Source: Streptomyces venezuelae (lineage in GTDB: Bacteria; Actinomycetota; Actinomycetes; Streptomycetales; Streptomycetaceae). From it: DNA of 64,000 nucleotides. This document shows, one piece after another, positions 43,935 through 52,579 of this stretch. The notes beneath the pieces are model-generated. The model did no database searches. It had not been told where the DNA came from and saw only the letters and a program-made list of their open reading frames with translations. The DNA lies in assembly GCF_008642375.1 (NCBI RefSeq), contig NZ_CP029194.1:3224001-3288000 (forward strand). The letters run 5' to 3'. How positions within the stretch are numbered: the stretch's first letter is position 1; each line of letters starts with the position of its first letter. Made by a program: the position numbers and the translations under genes.

Positions 43935-46313
43935 ATGCCCTCGACCCGCACCACCGGCGAACCCGGACGCACCCCGACCCGGATCGCCACCGCCGCCGCG
44001 CTGGCCCTGGCGGCCCTGGGACTGCCCCTGGCCCACCCGGTGAGCGCGACCCCGGTGGCCGACACCACCACCGGCACCACGGCCTCCGCCGTCACCCCCA
44101 CCCCGCAGCAGTCCGCCCAGCGGGCCGACGCCGTCGCCGTCACCCCGACCGTGACGCTGGTGACCGATCCGCGGACCGACCCGGCCGCCCTCCAGGTCGT
44201 CGAGAAGGCCCTGCGCGACGCGGGCGCCCGTACCCTCCAGAAGGCCGCCGCCCCCGTCCGCGGCCAACTGACCGTCCACGTCGGCGGGGTGCGCGAGAAC
44301 CCGTCCTCGGCCGGCGCCCTGACCGCCCTCGGCGTCCCCGGTCCGGCCGGGCTCCCCGCCGACGGCTACGTCCTCGCGGCGGGCCGCGCCGCCGACGGCA
44401 CGGAGCGGATCGTGCTCTCCGGCGTCGACGCCCGGGGCACGTACTACGCCGCCCAGTCGCTGCGCCAACTGCTGCCCCGCACCGCCCTGTCGGGGGCACG
44501 ACTCCAGGGCGTGACCGTGCGGGACTGGCCGGCCGCCGCCGCGCGCGGTGTCGTCGAGGGCTTCTACGACACGCCGTGGACCCACGCCACCCGTCTCGAC
44601 CAGCTCGACTACTACGGCGAGCACAAGCTCGACACGTACATCTACTCGCCGAAGGACGACCCGTACCTCCGGGCCAAGTGGCGCGAGCCCTACCCGGCCG
44701 CCGAGGTGACCCGGATCCGGGAGCTGTCCGACCGCGCCCGCGCCCGGCACGTCGACTTCACGTACGCCGTCTCCCCCGGCCTCTCCGTCTGCTACAGCGC
44801 GCCCGAGGAGGCCCAGGCGCTGGTCGCCAAGCTGGAGAGCGTCTGGGACATCGGGGTCCGGTCCTTCTCCGTACCGCTGGACGACATCAACTACACGACG
44901 TGGAACTGCGAGGCCGACAGGGAGCGGTTCGGCACGGGCGGCGCCGCCGCGGGCGAGGCCCAGGCGCTGTTCGTGAACCGGGTGAACGAGGGTCTGCGCA
45001 CCGCGCATCCGGACGCCGCCCCGCTCCAGACGGTGCCGACCGAGTACTACGACCTCGAAGCGACCCCGTACAAGAAGGTCCTTGAGGAGAAGCTGGCCGA
45101 CGGGGTCCTCGTCCAGTGGACCGGCACCGCGGGCATCGCCCCGGCCATCACCCGTGCCCAGGCCGCCGAGGCCCGGCGGCTCTTCGGCCACGACGTGCTG
45201 CTCTGGGACAACTTCCCGGTCAACGACTACGTCCCCGGCCGGCTGATGCTCGGCCCGCTGGAGGGCCGCGAGAAGGGCCTCCCGGGGGACCTCGCCGGCT
45301 ACACCGCGAACCCGATGCCGCAGGCCGACGCCTCCAAGATCGGGCTGTACACGGTCGCCGAGTACCTCTGGAACGACCGCGCCTACGACCCGGCCACGGC
45401 CTGGACCGCCGCGCTCGCGGAGCGCGCGGGCGGCGACCGGCGCGTCCGGCAGGCGCTGCGGACCTTCGCCGACGGCAGCTTCTTCTCCCGGATGACCGGC
45501 CGCCAGTCCCCCGAACTCGCCGCCGCCGTCGCCCGCTTCCGCAAGGCGGCCACCGGCGACCGGACCGCCGCCGCCGTCCTGGACGCGAAGTTCGCCGCGT
45601 TCGAGAACGCCCCGGCGGTCCTCCGCGCCGACCTGCCCGACCGCCGCTTCGTCGAGCAGACCGGCCCCTGGCTGAACTCCGCCGAGGCCTGGGGCACCGC
45701 GGCCCGCACCGCACTCGCCCTGACCGGCGCCGTGCGCGAGGGCGACACCGCCGAGGCCGCGCGGCTGCGCGCGCTCCTCCCCGGCCAGGTCGCGCACGCC
45801 CAGTCGTTCACGTACACCCACCTGTACGGGCTGAAGATCCCGGTCATCGTCGCGGACGGCGTCCTGGACGCCTTCGTCCTCGACGCGATCGCCGAGCACG
45901 ACGTGTCCCTCGGCGTCACCCCCCGCCCGAAGGCCTTCACCAACCTGGAGGCGGACCAGGAGAACCTGATCCCGCGCGCCGTCGACGGCGACGACTCGAC
46001 GCACTTCCGCGGCCTCTGGGACCCGAAGCCCGGCGCCCGCGTGGGTCTCGACCTGCGGGCCGAGCGGACGATCGGGAAGGTCGAGCTGGCGCTCGGGGCG
46101 ACCGACCGGCCGCAGGGCTACCCCCGCCGCGGCGTGGTGGAGCACTCCCTGGACGGGACGGACTGGCAGCCGCTCGGCGAGCTGTCGGGCGGCCCCGACA
46201 CCGTACTGACGGTCCCGGCCGGTACCAGGGTGCGGTACGTCCGGCTGCGGACCACCGAGGCGCAGACCGGCCTGGAGACGTGGCTGACCGTGCGGGAGTT
46301 CCGCGTGAGCTGA
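43935..46313 (+). CDS. Secreted GH84 beta-N-acetylglucosaminidase (hyaluronidase/NagJ-like)
   Basis: An exported glycosidase of 792 residues. The ATG at 43935 has GGAGAG seven bases upstream; the GTG at 43920 would overlap that site. A signal peptide (RIATAAALALAALGLPLAHPVSA) is followed by a GH20b-like N-terminal domain (about 60-190). The GH84 catalytic domain contains RGVVEGFYDTPWTHATRLDQ, YIYSPKDDPYLRAKWREPYP and the paired catalytic Asp residues in VPLDDINY. A helical region and a C-terminal F5/8-type (CBM32) domain (about 655-792) end the protein. It likely cleaves GlcNAc from glycoconjugates or chitin-like material outside the cell. Confidence 0.88.
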   Translation: MPSTRTTGEPGRTPTRIATAAALALAALGLPLAHPVSATPVADTTTGTTASAVTPTPQQSAQRADAVAVTPTVTLVTDPRTDPAALQVVEKALRDAGARTLQKAAAPVRGQLTVHVGGVRENPSSAGALTALGVPGPAGLPADGYVLAAGRAADGTERIVLSGVDARGTYYAAQSLRQLLPRTALSGARLQGVTVRDWPAAAARGVVEGFYDTPWTHATRLDQLDYYGEHKLDTYIYSPKDDPYLRAKWREPYPAAEVTRIRELSDRARARHVDFTYAVSPGLSVCYSAPEEAQALVAKLESVWDIGVRSFSVPLDDINYTTWNCEADRERFGTGGAAAGEAQALFVNRVNEGLRTAHPDAAPLQTVPTEYYDLEATPYKKVLEEKLADGVLVQWTGTAGIAPAITRAQAAEARRLFGHDVLLWDNFPVNDYVPGRLMLGPLEGREKGLPGDLAGYTANPMPQADASKIGLYTVAEYLWNDRAYDPATAWTAALAERAGGDRRVRQALRTFADGSFFSRMTGRQSPELAAAVARFRKAATGDRTAAAVLDAKFAAFENAPAVLRADLPDRRFVEQTGPWLNSAEAWGTAARTALALTGAVREGDTAEAARLRALLPGQVAHAQSFTYTHLYGLKIPVIVADGVLDAFVLDAIAEHDVSLGVTPRPKAFTNLEADQENLIPRAVDGDDSTHFRGLWDPKPGARVGLDLRAERTIGKVELALGATDRPQGYPRRGVVEHSLDGTDWQPLGELSGGPDTVLTVPAGTRVRYVRLRTTEAQTGLETWLTVREFRVS

Positions 46314-46337
46314 CGACCGCACGGTCGTCACGACGAG

Positions 46338-46369
46338 GGGGGCCGGGGCGGCGGCACGCCCCGGCCCCC
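46338..46369. terminator. Terminator after the GH84 gene
   Basis: A perfect 13-bp stem (GGGGGCCGGGGCG and its complement) with a 6-nt loop starts 25 nt after the stop codon. It also faces the convergent alcohol dehydrogenase gene. Confidence 0.75.
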
Positions 46370-46387
46370 TGCTGGGCCGTCCTCCTG

Positions 46388-46483
46388 CATCACCGGATCA
46401 GGCCGTCACCGGGCCAGACCGTCACCGGATCAGGCCGTCACCGGATCAGGCCGTCACCGGATCAGATCGTCACCGGATCAGAT
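46388..46483. repeat. Six 16-bp tandem repeats overlapping the ADH stop
   Basis: Six consecutive 16-bp units of the type CGTCACCGGATCAGGC (units at 46388, 46404, 46420, 46436, 46452 and 46468). The last contains the stop codon of the minus-strand alcohol dehydrogenase. Units 3 and 4 are identical to each other, as are units 5 and 6. Confidence 0.9.
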
Positions 46484-47533
46484 CGTCGACGTGTCGATGA
46501 CGAAGCGGTAGCGGACGTCGCTCGCGATGACCCGCTCGTACGCCTCGTTGATCTGCTCCGCGCCGATCACCTCGATCTCGGCGCCGAGGCCGTGCGCGGC
46601 GCAGAAGTCGAGCATCTCCTGCGTCTCGGCGATGCCGCCGATCATCGACCCGGCGAGGGTCTTGCGTCCGCCGATGAGGGAGAAGAGGTTGAGCGCGACG
46701 GGCTCCTCGGGCGCGCCGACGTTGACCAGGGCGCCGTCCGTCTTCACCAGGCTCAGGTAGGCGCCGAAGTCCAGCGGCGCGGAGACGGTGGAGATGATCA
46801 GGTCGAAGGTGCCGGCGAGCTTCGTGAAGGTCTCCGGGTCGCTCGTCGCGTAGTAGTGGTCGGCGCCCAGCTTGAGGCCGTCCTCCTGCTTCTTCAGCGA
46901 CTGGCTGAGCACGGTCACCTCGGCGCCGAGCGCGTGGGCGATCTTGACGCCCATGTGCCCGAGGCCGCCGAGACCGACGATGGCGACCTTCTTGCCGGGG
47001 CCGGCCTGCCAGTGGGCGAGCGGTGAGTAGAGGGTGATGCCGGCGCAGAGCAGCGGCGCGGCCTCGTCGAGGGCGATGCCCTCGGGGATGCGGAGCGTGT
47101 AGTTCTCGTCGACGACGATCCGGGTGGAGTAGCCGCCGTAGGTCGGCTCGCCGTTCTTGTCGAGCGCGTTGTACGTGCCGGTCATTCCGGTGCCGGAGCA
47201 GTACTGCTCAAGGCCCTGCTCGCAGTACTCGCACTCCCGGCAGGAGTCGACGAAGCAGCCGACGCCGACCCGGTCGCCGACCTTGTGCTTCGTGACCCCG
47301 GGGCCGACCTCCGCGACGACGCCGGCGATCTCGTGACCGGGGACCATCGGGAAGATGCCCTCGCCCCAGCCGTCGCGCGCCTGGTGGATGTCCGAGTGGC
47401 AGATGCCGGCGTACTTGATGTCGATGAGGACGTCGTGCTCGCCGACGGCCCGGCGCGGGACGGTGGTGCGCTCCAGCGGGGCGTTGGCGGCGGGTGCGGC
47501 GTAGGCGGGGACGGTGGTCGCGTTCGTGGTCAT
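46478..47533 (-). CDS. Zinc-dependent alcohol dehydrogenase (cinnamyl-alcohol-dehydrogenase-like)
   Basis: A medium-chain NAD(P)-dependent dehydrogenase of 351 residues. Catalytic zinc ligands are in [16 protein letters not shown] and VPGHEIAG; four Cys for a structural zinc occur in [20 protein letters not shown]; the Rossmann motif is [21 protein letters not shown]. This subfamily (YahK/Adh-C) reduces a broad range of aldehydes, usually with NADPH. It is transcribed away from an XRE regulator over a 128-nt intergenic region, a common pairing in which the regulator controls the reductase. The physiological substrate is unknown. Confidence 0.9.
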   Translation of the reverse strand: MTTNATTVPAYAAPAANAPLERTTVPRRAVGEHDVLIDIKYAGICHSDIHQARDGWGEGIFPMVPGHEIAGVVAEVGPGVTKHKVGDRVGVGCFVDSCRECEYCEQGLEQYCSGTGMTGTYNALDKNGEPTYGGYSTRIVVDENYTLRIPEGIALDEAAPLLCAGITLYSPLAHWQAGPGKKVAIVGLGGLGHMGVKIAHALGAEVTVLSQSLKKQEDGLKLGADHYYATSDPETFTKLAGTFDLIISTVSAPLDFGAYLSLVKTDGALVNVGAPEEPVALNLFSLIGGRKTLAGSMIGGIAETQEMLDFCAAHGLGAEIEVIGAEQINEAYERVIASDVRYRFVIDTSTI

Positions 47534-47572
47534 GGCATCAGCCTGCGGCAGCGCGCCGGGATCACCCAGCCA

Positions 47573-47617
47573 CCTGTTCTGCCTACGACCAGCGTGCCTA
47601 CCACTGGCAGGGACAGG
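47573..47617. promoter_or_regulatory. Imperfect inverted repeat in the ADH-regulator divergent promoter
   Basis: CCTGTTCTGCC (47573-47583) and GGCAGGGACAGG (47606-47617) form an inverted repeat with one extra base. Between them GCCTAC occurs twice. It is placed to act as an operator for both divergent genes. Confidence 0.45.
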
Positions 47618-47647
47618 AACATCCGTCCGCCGGATCGTACGACCTGG

Positions 47648-47653
47648 GATAAT
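47648..47653 (+). promoter_or_regulatory. -10 element GATAAT of the MmyB-type regulator
   Basis: GATAAT ends eight bases before the ATG at 47662, so transcription would start at or next to the start codon. No ribosome binding site is seen, consistent with a leaderless mRNA. Confidence 0.5.
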
Positions 47654-47661
47654 CGGGACGC

Positions 47662-48528
47662 ATGGATCTCAGTGCCGAACTCAGCGAATTCCTGCGCTCG
47701 CGCCGGGCCCGGCTGAAGCCGGAGGACGTGGGGCTGCCGGAGTTCGGCCGCCACCGTCGCGTGCCGGGGCTGCGCCGGGAGGAGCTCGCGCAGCTGGCCG
47801 GCGTCTCCGTCGCGTACTACACGCGGCTCGAACAGGGCAACGGCCGGAACGTGTCCATGGAGGTCCTGGACGCGATCGCGCGGGCGCTGCGGCTGAGCGA
47901 CACGGAGCGGGCGCATCTGACGCACCTGGCGAAGCCGACGGTGAAGAAGCGGCAGCGGGCGGCGATCGCGCGTCCGCAGCGGGTCCGTCCGGGGCTCCTC
48001 CACCTCCTCGACTCGATGGACGGGGTGCCCGCCGCCCTCGTGGGCCGGCGTCTCGACGTCCTGGCCTGGAACCGGATGGCGCGGGCGCTGATGGGCGACT
48101 TCGCGGCCTGGGAGCCGGAGGAGCGGAACATGGCCCGGATGATCTTCCTCGATCCGAACGCGCGCGACCTGTACATCGACTGGGAGTGCAAGGCGACCGA
48201 GGTCGTGAGTGTGCTCCGGCTGTACGCGGGCTGCTACCCGGACGATCCGCGGCTGCTCGCGCTGGTGGGCGAGCTGTCGGTGAAGAGCGAGGAGTTCCGC
48301 TCGCTGTGGGCGGCGCACACGGTGGCCGACAAGGGGCACGGGACGAAGCGGCTGCGGCATCCGCTGGTGGGCGAGATGACCCTGATGTACGAGTCGATGA
48401 AGGTGGCGGGCGACGATCCGGACCTGGTGCTCGTGACGTACCACGCGGAGCCGGGGACGGCCTCGGCGGACGCGCTGCGGCTGCTCGCCCAGTGGGGCGT
48501 GGACGAGCCCGCTCCCGTACGGGAGTGA
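47662..48528 (+). CDS. XRE-family regulator with MmyB-like ligand-binding domain
   Basis: A transcriptional regulator of 288 residues. The N-terminal helix-turn-helix reads [24 protein letters not shown] (about residues 37-60); the C-terminal part ([32 protein letters not shown] onward) is the MmyB-like domain thought to bind a small, possibly fatty-acyl, ligand. It is divergent from the zinc alcohol dehydrogenase and probably represses or activates it. Its transcript may be leaderless. Confidence 0.9.
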   Translation: MDLSAELSEFLRSRRARLKPEDVGLPEFGRHRRVPGLRREELAQLAGVSVAYYTRLEQGNGRNVSMEVLDAIARALRLSDTERAHLTHLAKPTVKKRQRAAIARPQRVRPGLLHLLDSMDGVPAALVGRRLDVLAWNRMARALMGDFAAWEPEERNMARMIFLDPNARDLYIDWECKATEVVSVLRLYAGCYPDDPRLLALVGELSVKSEEFRSLWAAHTVADKGHGTKRLRHPLVGEMTLMYESMKVAGDDPDLVLVTYHAEPGTASADALRLLAQWGVDEPAPVRE

Positions 48529-48558
48529 CGACGGGAGGGACGGCGGGGTCCCCCTCCG

Positions 48559-48601
48559 GCAGACGGCGAGGCCCCCTCCGACGGGAGGGGGCCTCGTCTG
48601 C
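48559..48601. terminator. Bidirectional terminator between the MmyB regulator and the L,D-transpeptidase gene
   Basis: A long stem of 18 bp with one 3-nt bulge (GCAGAC ... GAGGCCCCCTCC and complement) occupies the 88-nt gap between convergent genes. Confidence 0.8.
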
Positions 48602-48616
48602 GTACGCGCGGGGGGA

Positions 48617-49885
48617 TCAGACGGCCGAGCCGGCCTTCCAGTCGGCCCAGCTCATGTTCCAGCCGTTGAGGCCGTTGTCGGGGGCGATCGTCTTGTCCTT
48701 GGAGTTCTTGACGATCACGACGTCACCGACGATCGAGTGGTCGTAGAGCCAGGCGGCCTGCTGGTTCGGGTCGCCGGCGCCCTTGACGTCGTTCAGGCCG
48801 ACGCAGCCGTGGCTGGTGTTGGCGGAGCCGAAGATCGAGTCCGGGCCCCAGTAGTTGCCGTGGATGAAGGTGCCCGACGTGGACAGGCGCATGGCGTGCG
48901 GCACGTCCTTGATGTCGTACTCGCCCTTGCCGTCGTCGTCGGTGAAGCCGACGGTCGCGCCGTTCATCCGGGTCTCCTTGAACTTCTCGGAGATCACCAT
49001 CTGACCGTTGTAGGTCGGGTTCTCCGGGGAGCCGGCGGAGATCGGGATCGTCTTGATCGTCTTGCCGTCCTGGGTGACCGTCATGTTCTTGGTGGCGACG
49101 TCGACGGTCGAGACCTGGTTGCGGCCGATCTTGAAGGTGACGGTCTTCTGCTGGACGCCGAAGATGCCGTCGGCGCCCTCGACGCCGTCGAGGTCGAGCT
49201 TCAGCGTGACCGTGGAGCCCTCGGTCCAGTACTTGTCGGGGCGGAAGTCGAGGCGCTGGCCGTTGAACCAGTGGCCGACGACCTCCTGGCCGGCGCTGGA
49301 GGTGACGGTGATGCCGCCCTGGACGGCGGCCTTGTCGGTGATCGCCTTGTTGAAGTTGATCGAGACGGGCATGCCGACGCCGACGGTCGAGCCGTCCTCG
49401 GGGGTGAAGTTGCCGATGAAGCTGTTGGCCTTCGAGACCGTCGTAAAGGACGAGTTCTCGTGGGCCTCCAGGCCGGCCGCGTCCGTGGCGGTGGCGGCGA
49501 TCTTGTAGACCGTGGCCCGCTCCAGCTGCTCGGTCGGCTTCCAGCTGAGCCCGTCGGCCGCTATCTCGCCCTTGACCGCGGTGCCCTCGGCGGACGTCAT
49601 GGTGACGTCGGTGAGCTTGCCCTCGGTGACGGTGACCTTGGCGTCGTTGTTGATCGACGCGTTCTGGGTGCCGGACTTGGGCGCGATGGTGATCTGCGCC
49701 TTCGAGGTCTTGGCCGCCTCGGCCGCCTCGTCGACCTGGGACTGCGACGGTGGTGTCGTGGATCCGGAGGCGCTGCCGCCGTTGTCGTCGTTGCACGCCG
49801 AGAGCACCAGCACGCCGCCGAGCACCGCGGCCGCGACCGCCAGGCTCTTGCGGCGCTTGCCGTCCGTCATCACACGCATCTCCAT
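48617..49885 (-). CDS. L,D-transpeptidase lipoprotein (YkuD, Ig-like domains)
   Basis: A cell-envelope L,D-transpeptidase of 422 residues that makes 3-3 peptidoglycan cross-links. The ATG at 49885 lies 10 nt behind AGGGA; ATGs at 49879 and 49870 are alternatives. A signal peptide ends in the lipobox LVLSAC, so the mature protein is lipid-anchored, followed by an Asn/Ser/Gly-rich linker. Two Ig-like domains (about 65-180 and 185-280) precede the YkuD domain, whose active site contains HGNYW and S358-H359-G360-C361. Organisation matches Ldt proteins of Mycobacterium and Streptomyces. Confidence 0.92.
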   Translation of the reverse strand: MEMRVMTDGKRRKSLAVAAAVLGGVLVLSACNDDNGGSASGSTTPPSQSQVDEAAEAAKTSKAQITIAPKSGTQNASINNDAKVTVTEGKLTDVTMTSAEGTAVKGEIAADGLSWKPTEQLERATVYKIAATATDAAGLEAHENSSFTTVSKANSFIGNFTPEDGSTVGVGMPVSINFNKAITDKAAVQGGITVTSSAGQEVVGHWFNGQRLDFRPDKYWTEGSTVTLKLDLDGVEGADGIFGVQQKTVTFKIGRNQVSTVDVATKNMTVTQDGKTIKTIPISAGSPENPTYNGQMVISEKFKETRMNGATVGFTDDDGKGEYDIKDVPHAMRLSTSGTFIHGNYWGPDSIFGSANTSHGCVGLNDVKGAGDPNQQAAWLYDHSIVGDVVIVKNSKDKTIAPDNGLNGWNMSWADWKAGSAV

Positions 49886-50076
49886 CGTCGCCGATTCCCT
49901 AGCCAATGCTTGCCAACGCTTACCTAAATACCCATGACACCCCGTCCGGTTCCGGAACCGATCGGTTTGTGGGGAACGCCACTGTTCGACACGCACGAGT
50001 GGAGCGCGCGGTTCCCGACGGCACGAGAAAGGCCCCGGGACACCGTCCCGAGGCCTGTGAGCTGCTGGTCCGCTCC

Positions 50077-50436
50077 CTAGGCCCGGCCGCCGCCGTCCAC
50101 GTCGTCCGTGTCGTCGGTGCCCTCCACATCTTCCTCGTCCAGGTCCCACTCCAGGGCATCGGGGTCGTACTCGACCTCCTCGGTGCTCCAGGAGGCCTGG
50201 ACCATCTCGATCCCGGGGACCTCGCGGATCAGGTCGAAGGGCTCGACGAGGTAGGCGAGGGCCTCGGCGCTGTCCTCGCGGGCGGCGGCGCGGGCCTGGA
50301 CGCGCTCCTCCTCGGGCATGAACTCGTCGCCGTCGATCCGGCCCTCGGCGGCCTCGGTCAGCTCGGCGGGACCGTCGATCTCCAGGACCAGATCGACACG
50401 AAGTCGCACAAAGCGCGTTGTCTCGGAAGTACTCAT
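50077..50436 (-). CDS. Conserved acidic hypothetical protein
   Basis: A protein of 119 residues starting at the ATG at 50436 (STSETTRFVRLRVDLVLEIDG). It has a beta-rich N-terminal part, a central helix (EERVQARAAAREDSAEALAYLV) and a strongly acidic tail (DLDEEDVEGTDDTDDVDGGG). I do not recognise the family with certainty. No signal peptide or membrane segment. It is divergent from the small secreted-protein gene at 50548. The frame is open upstream into that gene's complement, but composition and conserved-looking start favour 50436. Confidence 0.7.
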   Translation of the reverse strand: MSTSETTRFVRLRVDLVLEIDGPAELTEAAEGRIDGDEFMPEEERVQARAAAREDSAEALAYLVEPFDLIREVPGIEMVQASWSTEEVEYDPDALEWDLDEEDVEGTDDTDDVDGGGRA

Positions 50437-50547
50437 GCGACGGAGCGTAGGGTCACCGGGCTCCCGGCTTTCCCGCGACCCGCTGTTTTCATTAGCATCT
50501 GCCGGACCGACCGATGCGCGGTTTCCGCAAGGGGGATCGAAATTTCC

Positions 50548-50823
50548 GTGTCCGCCGCCCGACGCCCACTTCTCACCGCCACCGCGGCGGGAACACTCCT
50601 GTGCGCCCTGTGGTTCGTACCGTCCGCCAACGCCACCGACGAGCAGGCCGGTGTGCAGGTCGGGGTCGGCATCGTCCACGACGACCCGGCCGCGGACGGG
50701 GCCCGTCTCGCGGAGACCGGAAACCTGGACACGACGCCGTACCTGCTGGGCGGGACGGGGTTCCTGGTGGTCGGCGCGGGTTTCGTGACCCTGGCGATGA
50801 GACAGCGGGGCAGGGCTTCCTGA
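50548..50823 (+). CDS. Small secreted or membrane-anchored protein
   Basis: A putative 91-residue protein from the GTG at 50548. The N-terminus has a signal peptide (RRPLLTATAAGTLLCALWFVPSANA), and the C-terminus has a hydrophobic segment (LLGGTGFLVVGAGFVTLAM) followed by RQRGRAS, a tail that resembles a sortase-substrate anchor but without LPXTG. The middle is short and acidic. GGGGG lies 12 nt upstream, a rather distant ribosome binding site. A strong terminator follows at once. Function unknown. Confidence 0.6.
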   Translation: MSAARRPLLTATAAGTLLCALWFVPSANATDEQAGVQVGVGIVHDDPAADGARLAETGNLDTTPYLLGGTGFLVVGAGFVTLAMRQRGRAS

Positions 50824-50838
50824 GCGCCTGGACACACG

Positions 50839-50875
50839 GAAGGGCCCACCCGGAAGAAGTCCGGGTGGGCCCTTC
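50839..50875. terminator. Bidirectional terminator between the small secreted gene and hutH
   Basis: A perfect 16-bp stem (GAAGGGCCCACCCGGA and complement) with loop AGAAG, 16 nt after the plus-strand stop and 18 nt after the end of hutH on the minus strand. Confidence 0.9.
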
Positions 50876-50893
50876 GCCGTACGTACGGGACGG

Positions 50894-52441
50894 CTAGGCC
50901 AGCGGCCCGGTGACGGGCTCCACGGCGGCGACCAGCTTCCCCGCACTGACGAAGGCGTCGGCGGCGGCCAGGTCGGGCGCGAGGAACCGGTCCGGCCCGG
51001 GACCCTCGACACCGGCGGCGCGCAGCGCGTCGATGGCGGCCTGGGAGGCGGGCGCCGGGGTGAGGCCCTCGCGGAGCTCGATGCCCCGGGTCGCGGCGTA
51101 CAGCTCGACCGCGATGATCCGGTTCAGGTTGCCGATGGCGGTGCGCAGCTTCCGGGCGGCGGACCAGCCCATGGAGACGTGGTCCTCCTGCATGGCGGAG
51201 GACGGGATGGAGTCGGCGGAGGCCGGGACGGCGAGCCGCTTCATCTCGCTGACCAGGGCGGCCTGCGTGTACTGGGCGATCATCAGGCCCGAGTCGACGC
51301 CGGCGTCCTCGGCGAGGAACGGCGGCAGGCCGTGCGAGCGGTTCTTGTCGAGGAGCCGGTCGGTGCGGCGCTCGGCGATCGAGCCGAGGTCGGCGGCGGC
51401 GATCGCGAGGAAGTCGAGGACGTACGCGACGGGGGCGCCGTGGAAGTTGCCGTTGGAGGCGACGCGGCCGTCGGCGAGGACGACGGGGTTGTCGACGGCG
51501 GCGGCGAGCTCGCGCTCGGCGACGAGCCGGGCGTGGGCCATGGTGTCGCGGCCGGCGCCGGCGACCTGCGGGGCGCAGCGCACCGAGTAGGCGTCCTGGA
51601 CGCGGGGCGCCTCACCGGCCTGGGCGTGGCCGGTCAGTCCCGAGCCCTTGAGCACGGCGAGCATGTTGGCGGCGGAGGCGGCCTGGCCCGGGTGCGGGCG
51701 GATGGCGTGCAGCTCGGGCTCGAGGACCTTCTCGGTGCCGAGGAGGGCTTCGAGGGAGAGCGCGGCGGTGATGTCGGCCGACTTGTAGAGGGTGTCGAGG
51801 TCGGCGAGGGCCATGACGAGCATGCCGAGCATGCCGTCGGTGCCGTTGAGGAGGGCGAGGCCCTCCTTCTCCTTGAGCTCGACGGGCGCGATGCCGTGCG
51901 CGGCGAGCAGCTCGCCGGCGGGCTTCAGCTCGCCGTCGGGACCCTCGGCGTCGCCTTCGCCCATCAGGGCGAGGGCGCAGTGGGAGAGCGGGGCGAGGTC
52001 GCCGGAGCAGCCGAGGGAGCCGTACTCGTGGACGACGGGGGTGATCCCGGCGTTGAGGACGTCGGCCATGGTCTGCGCGACCTCGGGGCGGACGCCGGTA
52101 TGACCGGAGGCGACGGTCTTGAGCCGGAGGAACATCAGCGCGCGCACGACCTCGCGCTCGACGCGCGGGCCCATGCCGGCGGCGTGCGAGCGGACGATGT
52201 TGCGCTGGAGCTGGGCACGGAGCTCGTGGCTGATGTGCCGGGTGGCGAGCGCGCCGAAGCCGGTGGAGACGCCGTAGACGGGTTCGGGCTTGGCGGCGAG
52301 GGCGTCGATCACGTCCCGGGCGGCGGAGAGGGCGCGCACGGCCTCGGTCGACAGCTCGACGCGGGCGCCGTGGCGGGCGACGTCGATGACATCCTGCGGG
52401 GTCGTGCCGGACGTGCCGAGGACGACTGTCTGCATATCCAT
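50894..52441 (-). CDS. hutH: Histidine ammonia-lyase
   Basis: HutH of 515 residues, the first enzyme of histidine degradation (histidine to urocanate and ammonia). The ATG at 52441 gives MDMQTVVLGTSGTTPQDVI, the N-terminus usual in Streptomyces. Family motifs include PVYGVSTGFGALA and YGSLGCSGDLAPLSH. The residues that cyclise to the MIO cofactor are Cys145-Ser146-Gly147, rather than the common Ala-Ser-Gly. It is monocistronic here, with a palindrome (52474-52484) in front, as expected for a substrate- or repressor-controlled gene. Confidence 0.95.
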   Translation of the reverse strand: MDMQTVVLGTSGTTPQDVIDVARHGARVELSTEAVRALSAARDVIDALAAKPEPVYGVSTGFGALATRHISHELRAQLQRNIVRSHAAGMGPRVEREVVRALMFLRLKTVASGHTGVRPEVAQTMADVLNAGITPVVHEYGSLGCSGDLAPLSHCALALMGEGDAEGPDGELKPAGELLAAHGIAPVELKEKEGLALLNGTDGMLGMLVMALADLDTLYKSADITAALSLEALLGTEKVLEPELHAIRPHPGQAASAANMLAVLKGSGLTGHAQAGEAPRVQDAYSVRCAPQVAGAGRDTMAHARLVAERELAAAVDNPVVLADGRVASNGNFHGAPVAYVLDFLAIAAADLGSIAERRTDRLLDKNRSHGLPPFLAEDAGVDSGLMIAQYTQAALVSEMKRLAVPASADSIPSSAMQEDHVSMGWSAARKLRTAIGNLNRIIAVELYAATRGIELREGLTPAPASQAAIDALRAAGVEGPGPDRFLAPDLAAADAFVSAGKLVAAVEPVTGPLA

Positions 52442-52473
52442 ATTCAGCACCCTACGGACTGAAGACCGACCTG

Positions 52474-52484
52474 TCACTAGGTGA
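52474..52484. promoter_or_regulatory. Palindrome TCACTAGGTGA upstream of hutH
   Basis: A palindrome with 4-bp arms and a TAG centre, 33 nt upstream of the hutH start, followed by another TCAC half-site (52490-52493). Candidate operator. Confidence 0.4.
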
Positions 52485-52579
52485 TTTTGTCACCGGCTCG
52501 CAGGGGCACGGCCCCTTACCGGGTCCCCCGCGACGGATCGGTGATCGCCACCGGGGTTCCAGTCTGCCGCTCAGTGGCG

